In this document: positions 52,681-63,818 of the stretch, piece after piece | Layout of the letters: the number at the start of each line of letters is the position of its first letter | Position numbering within the stretch: position 1 is the stretch's first letter | NCBI GenBank assembly: GCA_034620365.1 | Contig: JAQGEQ010000175.1 | Span: 1,736,001 to 1,800,000 of the forward strand | Source: Pegea sp. RAD2-039 | Taxonomy: Eukaryota; Chordata; Thaliacea; Salpida; Salpidae | Reading direction: 5' to 3' | Length of the DNA stretch: 64,000 nt | The notes under the pieces: model-generated | Seen by the model: the letters and a program-made list of their open reading frames with translations, nothing else | Databases searched by the model: none | Told to the model about the DNA's origin: nothing | Program-made: the position numbers and the translations under genes

Positions 52681-55600
52681 ATTACTGAATATTTTAATAA
52701 CTGCTTGCATTAGCTGCTACGTTTTCAAATTAGAAATTTGAGGTTACTTTTCCTTTAACTTATTTTCAATATGATTGTTAAATAACATTCATAAATTCGT
52801 AAATTACTTCTACGTTAAGAACAAAATTTGATGGTTTGACAAAAAAGGTTTGCTGACAGCTGTTTTTCTTGATAATATAGAAAGAATCAATTTAAAGATG
52901 ATTTAATTGATTTCGAATAACATAATTATGATAAAATGAAAATTATGCAAATAAAAATTTCTTGACAGACAAGTATGATTATTATAATCTTTTAAAAATA
53001 AATCACAACTTTCATAAACGTACTCTAAGCATTATAGAATCTAAATATGTTTTAAACAGTGAATTCTACCGTTCATTTAACAAATAAATTCATTTGAAAT
53101 TGAGGAAAACATGTTCTATCACTAATTTAACAATTAACAATCTTTTAAATTTAATATGATTGATTTATATTTAAAAATCTGATTAAACTGTAATTTAAGG
53201 GTTTCAATTTTCAAATCTGTATTCTATTTTTTTAACTTTTGTGATTTATTTTCATTTCAATGAAAATTCAAAAGTGAACCAAACTGAAGAGAATTAAGGT
53301 TCCATCTTTTCATGAGTAAATGTTAACTGAGTTTAAAAGCTTAAAAATCAAATATTGATACTGAAAGATGATTTATATTCAGGTAATTGAAATAGTTTTC
53401 ATGTTTAAAACGAATTTAAGGCACTTAATGCAATCAAACTATAAAATAATTGCAGAAATTTTCGATTACTACTGAATTATTAACGCATACCCCAGGTTTA
53501 TAGACAGTGAAAATACTTTGTTTTATGTAATTACACAAATGTATGTTCAGTTTTTTAAGTAAACTTATTCCATAATCATAAATCAAACAAAAGTGAATAT
53601 AAAGATTTACTTTTGTAACCTACGGCGAAAGTGAGTCATATGAGCTGGGGTCTACAATTAAAATCACGATTAGAGATTTCTTAGAAGTTATATTGATTCA
53701 ATTATACGGTTGATTAATCATAAAGTTGTTATTATCACTGCTTCTTTGTACTATAAACGTTTGTAAACAATTTAATCTTATAAAAAATATTAAGTTAAGT
53801 TTATGACGTCGTTTTTTTAGTAATTTAATTATACGGACTTCCATTTAACTTTCTTTTTTCCGTTTGCTTACATTTACCTGAAAACTATCTTTACTGATGT
53901 TGGAGTGCTTATGTAGCTCTTTGCAAATCGTTTCTCCTTATAAAATAGTCTTCTTTAAGTAAATTAATACTACTGCACTAAAAAAAGTTCAAGACTTATT
54001 TTAAATGTAAAGACTAAATCAAAACATAAGAACTTTCCTCAGGACATATTTACAAAACCTTTAATAAGCTTGAAATGTATGCCCTATAACAATAATTTAA
54101 TTTTTTAAATAATTATAAGTCAGTATCTTGACTTTCAGTAATTACTTACCACCAATTTTAGCTAATTCTACTTTTTATGTCAAAATATTTAGAGTTAAAT
54201 AGATTTGTTAGATTGTTAGTCGAAATGATAAACATTTAAAGTAGAAAACTTCTACGATAATTGTAATCAATTCAATTTTTCTTATTTACCTTTCAATATG
54301 TTTTCTATTTTCTGGTCTAAGCAAACTTAACTCTAAATATAATTAGTAATTTGTTTTTATCAGCTAAAAAAAATTGTAAACAAATCACTTTTTTTTGTAT
54401 GAACTGTAACTTGTATACAAACTGTAACCTGTTTCAAGCATTTCTTTAGTTTCAAGCAAAGTGTTGAAAAAAGGTTCCCTCCGGCTGTCATCAGTAAGTA
54501 GAAAAACTTTACGAAATAGGACCTTTTACAGTTTCTTAAACTTTGGTTCGTTGATTAATAGCTGTCAATTAATCTTCTATCTGCTTCAAATGATAAACCA
54601 TAGCAGATTGTTTTTAATTACTGCAAGTGTTACTACGCAAAAGCAAACGAAGGTTTAAGCAGCTCTTGATGAAATCTTATGTTTAAGCTTCGACATCAGA
54701 TTTCTTGTTACAAGTTAAAGTTAAGTTTTACCATTTTTGCTTTAAACGTAGTATATTTGATTATTAATTGAAGAGATCTACTTTGTATTACAATTTAGGG
54801 TAGTTTGTTCTGACGTTGGAACAAGCTAATAAGGAGGCAGATAGGTTGATATAGCACCGATTGATTACTAAAACTCTTTCACCAAATTTATTTTGTCTTA
54901 CAGATAAATCTTGCGTTTGATAATCAAAGTATCTTAAAAGTTGAAAACTAAAGTGTATCCTTATTATAGTATCTATTCAATTCCTAAAACTAAATTTAAT
55001 TGTTCTAAAATACATACTTGGAAAGCCTGTAGTATAAGTTTGTTTTTTCTTTAATTTTTATTGTATTTATAGTACAATTTAGTTTTGTACAAAACCCATT
55101 TTTGACATATTTGTATACAGAATTTAAAAAAATTATAAAGATACAGATTTATTATTTTTATTTATTATATGTAAAAATTATTAATAACCGCTAATATGAA
55201 AATTTAATTATATCTTAGAATCTTGAAGTATTTTTAATATATTGTAGAAATTGATAGAAAGACTGTAAAATATTTTAGGATATTTTAAGTAAAATAATAA
55301 CTTATGATATCAAAGCCATTATTTAAACAATTTTCATCAAAATATAACTTTATTTTCAATTAAAAATCATTAATAAAGCTTATGTTAATTTTATTAAGTA
55401 ATTGATTTATAAATTATTTAATTCATAGTATAGAAATTAAATAGCTGATAATACCAAAAAATTGTTTATATATTTGCAAAAACAAATATGTAAAAAGAGA
55501 TATTTTCTAATCTTTAAAAAGAATAAATGTTAGATTTATTTTATAAAAGTAAAACTTCAGTAATTTGGTTATAGACTTGTTAAGTATGTACTTGGACTAC

Positions 55601-55751
55601 CAACATTTAAATGATTTCTAATTCATTCTATGCTTTAATTTCTTTTATAAATGTTTGTTGATTGGAAAACTTATCATGTCAACTTTTCTGTCTACTACAT
55701 CATATATAAGTGAGTTTCTATAGCTATAAGATTTAATCAGGATTTTTTAAA
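52681..55751. other. AT-rich stretch without recognised gene
   Basis: No exon with family similarity was found. The missing 5' half of the neighbouring transporter was searched for here by eye and not seen. Confidence 0.5.
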
Positions 55752-57125
55752 TTGGATTTCTATGATGAAGTCATTTATATTTTGTTGTTGTTTATTTATC
55801 AAATAATTGAAAAAACAGTTATAGTTGGTTGTGTTGTTCCTAAAGTTTGCTTGAAAGTTTTTCCAAACTCTCACAGCTGTTCAGATATTGCATACCTGAA
55901 GCTAGTGCTAGATTTAATACCTCAAGGTCTCATTTAATTCACATCATCAACTGCTTCAAAATGTGCTTATGTTAGGTGCTCGTGGTTTAATGATAGCTAT
56001 GATGCTATCTGCTTTGATGAGTTATGTAACATTTATCTTTAATAACAGAAGTACAACTTTCACAATGGATTTATGGGCAAAGTTTCTGAAGAATACTTCA
56101 TAACGAGAGTTGATGATTGTTGGAAGGTAGAAATATGAAATATTTGAACAATAATCTCTGACTAATCTTTTATTAGACTCTTTATTCTGATCTTGGCAAT
56201 CTTTAGTTGTATTTAGATCCCAATCATTCAAGCAGAAGAAGGAGGAGCTATTTACTTACATTCAAAAGATCAGTTCTTACCTGCAGCCTCCAGTGGCTGT
56301 TTGTTTTTGTTTTGGAATCTTCTGGAATCGAACGAACTAGTCAGTTTTTTTTCAACATACCTTTTCTTTTAACATAACCAAACTTTTTAGAGTGCTTTTT
56401 ATGGGTTATTTTTTGGAACTGTTTTTGGAATCGTTTGATTGGTGATTGATTTTAATTTTCCTGACCCTGTTTGTGGAGAAGAAGACACAAGACCGTGATG
56501 TGCATTATTTACACTTTGCCATCATCTCAGTCCTTCTTACTTCAACAGCCATCATCACATTCAGCTTACTAACCAAACCACAAGCTAAGGTTTCATTCAA
56601 ACTGTTTTTCTTAAAATTATTTTTTAAAACCATCGAACTTATCGTTTAAATAGTAATTTCGTCATCACCAGTTGGATTCTGATGACAGAAGAGAAAATCT
56701 GACGCTAGTAGCAAACGACACTCTCAGTTATCAACAAACAGGTCCTTCAGAATTAACTCTTTCTACAAGTAAGTTACTGCTGAGGTTTGCTTTGTGCAAA
56801 AAGCTTTTGAACTTTGATATTTCGCTCAACAGCTCCCTCAAGTGTTCGTTACAATGATGACAAAGTACAATTTGTTACTCCTATTCATTGTCAAATCCTG
56901 CATCTAAAGACACTAATCTTTCAAGTAAATCTTCACCATTTTTAACACCTCTGCAATTTCATAATATTTTTTCAGGTCGATTTAATGTTTGCAGAAAACT
57001 TTTCAACCTTTTCTGTGGACTACAAGAAAACTTATTTTCAAATCAGCATCCAGTTATTCAAGACCCTCAGCAACTATTAAATGAAAATCCTTTTCGGAAG
57101 CGAGTCAACAACATCAATTGATATC
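55752..57125 (+). pseudogene. SLC5-type sodium/solute cotransporter, C-terminal half, decayed
   Basis: SLC5 (SGLT-like) transporters move sugars or other solutes with sodium across the plasma membrane. Matches run in family order: GCVVPKVCLK and SDIAYLKLVLDLIPQG, then RGLMIAMMLSALMS, FTMDLWAKF and ELMIVG, then IPIIQ, YIQKISSYLQPPVAV and GIFWNRTN, then FNFPDPVCGEEDTR, VHYLHFAIIS and TKPQAK, and finally KLFNLFCGLQ. Short intron-like gaps remain (55927-55975, 56127-56176). Disabling changes: TAA at 56101-56103, TAG at 56214-56216 where Trp is expected, a one-base frameshift near 56240-56255, TGA at 56436-56438 where Arg is expected, and another frameshift near 56490. The N-terminal half is absent. 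Family identity is firm; the substrate cannot be told. Confidence 0.8.
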
Positions 57126-57601
57126 TTCTGTTTGCTGAACGGATATTGTTTAGTTTCCGCTGATGTAACATCCACATGATCAAGTCTTTCTTGACGTTTT
57201 ACCTCAATGATCAACAGAACCACTTACCTACTAACTGCTTCTACTAATGTTGATGTTTAAAGTTATTAAAATTATTTTAACTAATATCTTATTCCTTTTT
57301 AAACTTTCAATTTTACTTATATATATCAAAATATATTCTAATCAAAATTATTTCTCTTCTGATACATTGCAATTGACATTAATTGCCATCAAAGCGTAAT
57401 ATTTTATTTGCAAATATTTTATATTCGATTATTTAGCTTAAATTATTTCATATAGACTTTACAAGTTGAAATTGTATACTTTTTATATTTTTTATTCAAA
57501 ATAATAAATTATTCCATTTATCTAACAATATGTTGTCTTTTACTACAGAATTTTTGTAATAAAATTAGGTCAATTTTTTTAATTGATTGGAAGAATAGAA
57601 A
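57126..57601. other. Spacer upstream of FANCE
   Basis: AT-rich, no gene. A strong acceptor-like site (TTGTCTTTTACTACAG) ends at 57548, leaving a 53-base leader before the FANCE ATG. Confidence 0.5.
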
Positions 57602-59026
57602 ATGAAAAGATGCAAGGTTCCTATATTATGGGATTCACTTTTTTCTATTTTACAATTATCTGAAATGCCTATAAAGAGCTCATTAGTATGGTTTGAAAAA
57701 TTGAAGTATACATCTCAACAACATTTATCATTCGTAGAGCTAGCAGAATATCTTTGTTCTCTTCATCCTAGTATTGATACTGCTACTGATCAGTTGAAGA
57801 TGATTCCATTTATTCTGAAAATTGATAAAAAACTTCGATACTTATTTCTTTGTTTCCTGAGAAAGATTTCATTAAAGATCTCCAAAAAAGATTTGATGAC
57901 GATAAAGACTAAACTTGAAGTTGTGTTTAAAGATTTTAAAGATCTTACTTCCCTGTTTTATCTCAATTCATTAGATTCAAATCAAACAATTTCTCATACC
58001 AACTTGTATCAAAGACTTCTTGAGATTCAACCTGAAAATAATTCTTTAAAATTCGACGAGTTAGTTGAAAGTGTCAGTACAAAAACTCATCTGATGGTTA
58101 AAAAGGCTGAAAATGATGCGGATTTGAAAGAACTAGAAACTCCTGAAGAGAGCGTTTGTGAGTCAAATGCGGATGTTGATATCTCATTGACTTGTCGGAA
58201 GAGAAAAATTAGTGGAGATGAGATTGAAGAGAAGAAGATGAAAATTGCTGATGATCTTACTCAAGATCCTGACACTTCTTCAGTTTCCAGCTCATATAAT
58301 GAAGATTTAAATCGAATCATTGAGAGTCAATCCATAGAGGATCTGTTAAATTTTTTGGCAAACAAAGATGAAAATGCTTTGAAGATTTTATTTTTACACA
58401 AGCAGCTTGCTGAGACGTTTGTAACATCTATTTTTGAAGAGTTATTAAATAATAAAGACGATAAAAAGTTGGCAAATTTTCTGAGATATATTCTTCTTCC
58501 GTTTGTGAAAAATATCAGCCTATCTATGAATCGTATTCTTCAAAATAATTGCAATCATTTAATTAAATTATCTTCAAGCTTATATGTAGAGCATTTACTC
58601 AAACCATTTATAGCTGAAGTTGAGATTATGAACAAACATCATAGCTCATTTCTTTTAACTTCTATCAAATCATTTTCTGATAAAAATCTTAAATCTTCTT
58701 TATTGACCTTTATTTTGGATCGTTATGAAGATTCCCTACCTACAGATGATTTTATGATTGTTTTACAATTACTTCAAAATATGCTTGATTTAAATCTGTG
58801 TTTACATTCTTATCAATTAGATAAATTCATCAGTTTACTCAGCTCATTCACTTCAAGATATCCCGAAGTATTTCTGTTGTCTAAACTAATTCTTTCTTTA
58901 CTTAAAAAATGTGACTCTTTGCTGAGAAAAAGTAGTTTACTTGATGAATTGGACGAAACAATTGCTTGTTTAGATACTAGTCTGAAAAAGGCTTGTCAAT
59001 CAGCTTTAAAACGATTGGTTTCTTGA
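57602..59026 (+). CDS. FANCE: Fanconi anemia complementation group E protein
   Basis: FANCE is a subunit of the nuclear Fanconi anemia core complex; in vertebrates it binds FANCC and FANCD2 and helps direct FANCD2 monoubiquitination at interstrand crosslinks. This single 474-codon open frame (human about 536) shows the family layout: a helical N-terminal region (about 1-170), a charged linker with a nuclear-localisation-like cluster (RKRKISGDEIEEKKMK, about 197-212) and a helical-repeat C-terminal domain (about 225-474). The end aligns well with the human C-terminus: DDFMIVLQLLQNMLD corresponds to ETFLVLQSLLER, and SLKKACQSALKRLV to FLRKSLKAALKHLG. The ATG is the first in frame and the coding part has no intron. 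Overall identity is low, so the call rests on the C-terminal match, domain order and length. Confidence 0.78.
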   Translation: MKRCKVPILWDSLFSILQLSEMPIKSSLVWFEKLKYTSQQHLSFVELAEYLCSLHPSIDTATDQLKMIPFILKIDKKLRYLFLCFLRKISLKISKKDLMTIKTKLEVVFKDFKDLTSLFYLNSLDSNQTISHTNLYQRLLEIQPENNSLKFDELVESVSTKTHLMVKKAENDADLKELETPEESVCESNADVDISLTCRKRKISGDEIEEKKMKIADDLTQDPDTSSVSSSYNEDLNRIIESQSIEDLLNFLANKDENALKILFLHKQLAETFVTSIFEELLNNKDDKKLANFLRYILLPFVKNISLSMNRILQNNCNHLIKLSSSLYVEHLLKPFIAEVEIMNKHHSSFLLTSIKSFSDKNLKSSLLTFILDRYEDSLPTDDFMIVLQLLQNMLDLNLCLHSYQLDKFISLLSSFTSRYPEVFLLSKLILSLLKKCDSLLRKSSLLDELDETIACLDTSLKKACQSALKRLVS

Positions 59027-59275
59027 AAATAAAACCATTTTTACTCTCTTGTCATTTACTTTTTATAAAATTTATGAAAAAATTTCAGCAATATAAACAT
59101 TTGCAATTTTCTTTAAATGATTACCTATTATTGAAATGTACCTTTTTCTGTAAGGAACTAGGTCAGAAAAAGCCTCATGTTTTCAAGGTGGAAAAGTTAA
59201 CAGCTTTCCTACTTAACCCAGCGTAGTTGAACAAATCTAAACTTTTTTTAAACTTCTATCTAAAGTTACTGTTCA

Positions 59276-59300
59276 AATAAAGTTTATTTAGTAAACTTTA
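59276..59300 (+). terminator. FANCE poly(A) signal inside an inverted repeat
   Basis: AATAAA at 59276-59281 lies 250 bases after the FANCE stop and overlaps a 9-base perfect inverted repeat (59278-59286 with 59292-59300, 5-base loop). A second AATAAA follows at about 59309. Confidence 0.45.
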
Positions 59301-59889
59301 CTTACTTAATAAAGTTTTCTTTCTAGTAGCAAAAAAAAAATTGAAATGCATCAACACATAATTATAAGAAATGTTAAACTAAAATTGCAAGTAGTCTTAG
59401 TGTTAAAAAGGTTCTTGCAACAATAAAAAGACGCACAAACTAATAAAGTCTCAAACACAGGGCTTCTGGGCGCTTTTATAAATAAAAACTTTATGAAGTA
59501 AACCTTTCATATATAGTTTGGCAAGTACTTTGAAGCTTCAAGAATTTTAAGTAGAATCTTAAAGTAACAAGCAATAAATATCAGAATGTAGAGATGATAA
59601 ACTCAGGGGTTATATAACTTAAAGTTGATCTGTAAAGAAAATTAAAGGTAGTAACATGAGATCATAACATGCTTGAATGCAAACATAGTTTTTATCGTGG
59701 AAATTATTATAATATTGAATTTTATCAGCTGTTGACCTTATTATATTTTCAACTTTATTGGAGACAACAATTTTATTTACTCATGGTTTACTAATATCAT
59801 TAAAAGATCGATTGAGAAATTTCTATCTTTTATAGAATCACCAAAAATTGCCCAAATATTTGAAGAATCTGCTACATTTAAAAGACCTC

Positions 59890-61260
59890 TTATACAAACA
59901 AAGCAAACCCTTCCATTGATCTCTGTAGCATCTTTTTATAGTTTACAAGAAGTCTATCTCTACTGTTTAATCACAACTTGCAAACAAACTTTTTGGCTTC
60001 ATGAATCACAAGCTAACCAATACCTCCCTAACTTGATAACAGCAACCAGCTTGTGATGGAACCAGAAAATAAAGCTGAATTGCTAAACAATCAATTTAAT
60101 AGCGTTTTTATAACTGACGATGGCAATACTCTTTCCTACTCCGACATTCTTACAAATGTCTCTGAGATGGTAGATCTTGACATAACTGTCGATATAGCAT
60201 CTAAAGCAATTTCTTCTATAAAATCATTAGTTTCCAACATCCCAGATCAGATCCCTTCTTTGTTTTTAAGAAAAGCCACTCCTCTCTAACACCACCTTTA
60301 TCGCTACTCTTTAAAAACACTCTGAGGCGAAAGAGAGTTCCACAAATTTTAAAGAAAGCTGTTATTACTCCTATTCCTTAAAATGGTCCCAGAAACACCA
60401 CACTTAACCACAGACCAGTTTCACTGACCTCAGTTATCTGTAAAACTGAAGAGCATATCATTCACAATCCTATGACCATTCATTTGATGAAGCACCATCT
60501 AATATCTGATGTCCAGCATGGCCTTGTAAAATAGAGATCTTCCCAGATTCAACAGCTCACATGACTTAATGAGCTCACATATCATTATGAAAGTTATACT
60601 CCTTGTGACATCATCAGTCTCCATTTTGCTGAGGCATTCGATTCTGTCCCACACAACGAATCAATCCTTGTTTTACAAAATTTAAAAATGCTTTGTTTTA
60701 AAATAGATTGAAGATTACTTATTAAGTAGAACCCAACAACTCGTGTTAAAAGATTTTTATCTACTCCTGGTCAAGTCACAAGTGGGCCTCTCACTTCCGT
60801 TTTGGGTCCCATTCTCTTTTTACTTATTATTGAAGACCTTATCAGTAGATAAAGCATGGCCATTCAGCAATTTTTTTTATACCACTCAATTGATTCTTGG
60901 AACCAGTTGTCATCAGACATTGTTATGTAGAAGCATTCGTACTTTTCAAGCTGAATATTAACCATTTGTTTGAATGAACTATCGTTATTTCAAAACTGTT
61001 ATTATTTTTCTCTTTTTTATAATATTAATATTTTATGTATTTGTAGGCAGTTTGTCGCTGAACTTAGTGCTGTTCTAGCAGATCCTGCGACGCCAGTCAG
61101 ACGCAGCTCCATTAGTCTGTCTGTCTGTTCCGCTGCATAATCTGGCTGACGTGGAGAGTGGAATTTGCTATATGGGCAACAGCTGGATCTTTATAACTTC
61201 TGCCCTGTCATATATATGACCGTTCTTGGCCGAATCAGGTCAAAAAAATTATAATAAGTA
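59890..61260 (+). mobile_element. Decayed non-LTR retrotransposon (LINE) fragment
   Basis: Translated pieces in several frames match a LINE reverse transcriptase in order: FWLHESQANQYLP and ENKAELLNNQFNSVF, then DQIPSLFLRKATP, then VITPIP and HRPVSLTSVICKT, then IISLHFAEAFDSVPH (motif A, with His where the catalytic Asp of LDFAKAFD should be), TSVLGPILFLL (motif B) and FFYTTQLILG (remnant of the YADD-DTQL motif C). Stop codons and frameshifts separate these, so it is inactive. The GC-richer 3' part (about 61045-61240) looks like the 3' untranslated region and ends with a TTGGCC/GGTCAA stem and an A-rich tail. Clade looks CR1/Jockey-like, not resolved. The 5' end is truncated or unrecognised. 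Confidence 0.75.
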
Positions 61261-61261
61261 T

Positions 61262-61284
61262 TATCATATATAATATATATGATA
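61262..61284. repeat. AT palindrome after the LINE tail
   Basis: Perfect 10-base arms (TATCATATAT / ATATATGATA) around a 3-base centre, immediately downstream of the LINE 3' tail. Confidence 0.5.
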
Positions 61285-61289
61285 TGTTC

Positions 61290-62152
61290 TTTCCAGTCCC
61301 CTTCCCTCACGTATGTAATTAAAATAATTCCAAAAGTATAAAAAAACAAAGCATCAATATCTTTCTATTCTTTAAGTCAGCAAAGTTTTCTTTAACAATT
61401 TAAGTAATAGAAAGTCAGTCAGTACAAGATGAAAAATATTTTATCTTTATCTATAAACAATCGTTGTGAAAGCTAAGGAACACTTATTAAAGAAGAACAA
61501 ATTTTAAAAATAGCAGCATTTAGTAATTGATATTACAATCTTATATTTAATGGCATTAGATGATAAGAAAATATTTTAGCTTTGTTTAATTATTGATGAA
61601 TCTAAAATTGTTTTAAACATATCTTTTGTATTTTTAAAAACCTTAATAGAACTTTTAATCAATTTAATAGTTTTATATAATAATCTTTTTTTAATTTTTT
61701 ACATTTAATCAAAGTGAAAGGTTCTTGTAAAGTTTTATTTCGTATTACGATTTTTTTTTAATTTATTCAAATATTTGTATCACCTCAAATAATGTCACTC
61801 GCGCCAAAATAGTAGCTATTTTCAACTATTTCGAATGTATTCTGCAATTTTTACAAATTTGATTTTTTATTATAATATGTTTATTATAAATATTTACACA
61901 ATGTATTTCTGATTATTATTTTTTTTTTTATTAACTAGATGATGATTCTGGTTATTATTATTCTAAATTAAATTACTTTTACAAATAAAAATTTGTAATA
62001 GGTTATTTTTAATATTGATTTAACCTACTACTACTTAATTTTTTTTTATTAAAAATTATTTTTAGCAATAATTTTCTTAATTTGATTAATTGCAGATTAT
62101 CATTTTGATTAGGGTCTATTTAAAACTGTTATTCTTGCCAAGAGCAATTATA
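61290..62152. other. AT-rich spacer and leader upstream of DHODH
   Basis: No gene seen. An acceptor-like TTGATTAATTGCAG ends at 62095, giving a 57-base leader before the DHODH ATG. Promoter elements are not recognisable in the AT-rich background. Confidence 0.5.
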
Positions 62153-63361
62153 ATGCAATTATCAAGAGCTGCTGAAACAGCTATTATACTAGTTGGTGGA
62201 GGACTTACATTTGCAAGTTGGGAAATTTTAACTGGTCATAAGAAGTTTTATTCAAATATTTTAATGCCGTTCACTCAAAGATTTATAAGTGCAGAATCAG
62301 CTCATAATCTCGGTATAAAGCTTCTTTCTAAAGGGTTAGTTCCTCCTGGTCTAAACAAATTTGACGATTCATCATTAAAAGTGAATTTATGGGGAAAAGA
62401 TTTTAATAATCCAATAGGACTTGCTGCTGGTTTTGATAAACATGCGGAAGCAATGACAGGATTAAAGAAAATTGGTTTTGGATTTATTGAAGTTGGGAGT
62501 GTAACACCTTTACCTCAAGATGGCAATGAATGCCCAAGAGTGTTTAGACTACCTGAAGATAGAGCTGTAATTAATCGATATGGTTTTAATAGTTGTGGTC
62601 ATGATGTTGCTAGTAAAAGATTAAAAGAATATACAGATCAATATCCTGATTCATCTTTAATACTTGGAATAAATCTTGGAAAAAATAAAAAGTCAGAACA
62701 ACCAAATGATGATTATGTTAAAGGAGTTAAACAGCTGGGAAAGTTTGCTGATTATATTGTTATTAATGTATCTAGCCCTAATACACCAGGCTTAAGAGAT
62801 TTACAGGGCAAAGTTGCTTTGACTAAACTGTGTACAGCTGTTATTGATGAAAGAAATAAATTACCTAATTTACCTCCTGTTTTAGTAAAAGTTTCTCCTG
62901 ATTTAAAAAATCAAGATAAACAAGATATCTCGCAGGTAATTATAAATACAAGTATTGATGGGTTGATTGTAAGTAATACAACTATCTCTCGTGATGAATC
63001 TCTAGTTAGTACTAATCAAAATGAAAAAGGTGGCCTTAGTGGGTATCCTTTAAAAAGTAAATCTACAAATCTTATAAAAGACTTTTATAAACTTACAAAA
63101 GGTACAATTCCAATTATTGGGGTTGGTGGAATAGAATCTGGTGAAGATGCTTATGAAAAAATTCTTGCTGGAGCTTCTTTAGTTCAACTTTATACAGCTT
63201 TTACATATCATGGTCCTCCTTTAATTAATTCCATAAAATGTGAACTTGTAGATTTGTTGAAAAAAGATGGTTATGAAAACATTCAAGATGCTATAGGCAA
63301 GGCTGTTGAAAAAGAATTATCAGTTGAAGAACAAGATCAATCAGTTAAAGTTACTTTATAA
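62153..63361 (+). CDS. DHODH: Dihydroorotate dehydrogenase (quinone), mitochondrial, class 2
   Basis: Oxidises dihydroorotate to orotate with FMN and passes electrons to ubiquinone, the fourth step of de novo pyrimidine synthesis, on the outer face of the inner mitochondrial membrane. The first ATG of the frame gives 402 residues (human 395); upstream codons in this frame only begin at a TTG next to a splice-acceptor-like site. Seen: N-terminal membrane segment (TAIILVGGGLTFASWEIL, about 9-26), AAGFDKHAEA (about 91-100), NRYGFNSCGHD, LGINLGKNK, NVSSPNTPGLRDLQ with the catalytic Ser at about 208 and its flanking Asn residues, VKVSPDL with the FMN Lys, GLSGYPLK, GVGGIESGEDA and LVQLYTAF. All class 2 active-site residues appear intact. 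The coding sequence is intronless. Confidence 0.97.
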   Translation: MQLSRAAETAIILVGGGLTFASWEILTGHKKFYSNILMPFTQRFISAESAHNLGIKLLSKGLVPPGLNKFDDSSLKVNLWGKDFNNPIGLAAGFDKHAEAMTGLKKIGFGFIEVGSVTPLPQDGNECPRVFRLPEDRAVINRYGFNSCGHDVASKRLKEYTDQYPDSSLILGINLGKNKKSEQPNDDYVKGVKQLGKFADYIVINVSSPNTPGLRDLQGKVALTKLCTAVIDERNKLPNLPPVLVKVSPDLKNQDKQDISQVIINTSIDGLIVSNTTISRDESLVSTNQNEKGGLSGYPLKSKSTNLIKDFYKLTKGTIPIIGVGGIESGEDAYEKILAGASLVQLYTAFTYHGPPLINSIKCELVDLLKKDGYENIQDAIGKAVEKELSVEEQDQSVKVTL

Positions 63362-63818
63362 GCTGCTACTTAAAAAATATTTAAATTCAAATTATGTGTT
63401 GTTCATTAGGTAACTTCATAAAAATCTTACTTTAAACTAAATGGTTATTTATTTATTTAATTTCTTATAAACACATTTTTATTATGCTTTAAAGTTTAGT
63501 TTGAAATTTATTTTTATTAAACTATACATTTAATTTTGTGTTTTATTATTTTTTCAAGATAATATTTACTTGAAAAAGTTAAAATACTTTTTTAAATTTA
63601 GTATATATTAAGTTATACTTATTAAGTCGACTTTTTGTTTATTTTGATGATGCATTAAATTTTTCTCCTAAATAATTTTAAAATGTACTTTAGTGAACAG
63701 GTGACAACAAAGTTATCAAGATAAAATCTTACATTTGGAAATTAAACAAATTTCTGTATAAATATTTTTCTATCATATTAAATCAATCAATTTTTCTTCA
63801 GATTTTTAATAAATTTTA
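63362..63818. other. Spacer between DHODH and the last gene
   Basis: Holds the DHODH 3' untranslated region. A strong acceptor-like TTTTTCTTCAG ends at 63801, leaving a 17-base leader before the next ATG. Confidence 0.5.
63516..63521 (+). terminator. Candidate poly(A) signal of DHODH
   Basis: ATTAAA 155 bases after the stop, followed by a GT-rich stretch (TTTTGTGTTTTATT). Motif only. Confidence 0.4.

Noticed and set aside
58993..59226. Plus-strand frame overlapping the FANCE end.
   Set aside because: Lies in the FANCE 3' untranslated region in another frame, without an ATG-based start of its own at the boundary or any family similarity.
62090..62152. Longer DHODH start.
   Set aside because: The upstream codon is TTG and lies across a splice-acceptor-like site; the ATG at 62153 gives the normal family length.
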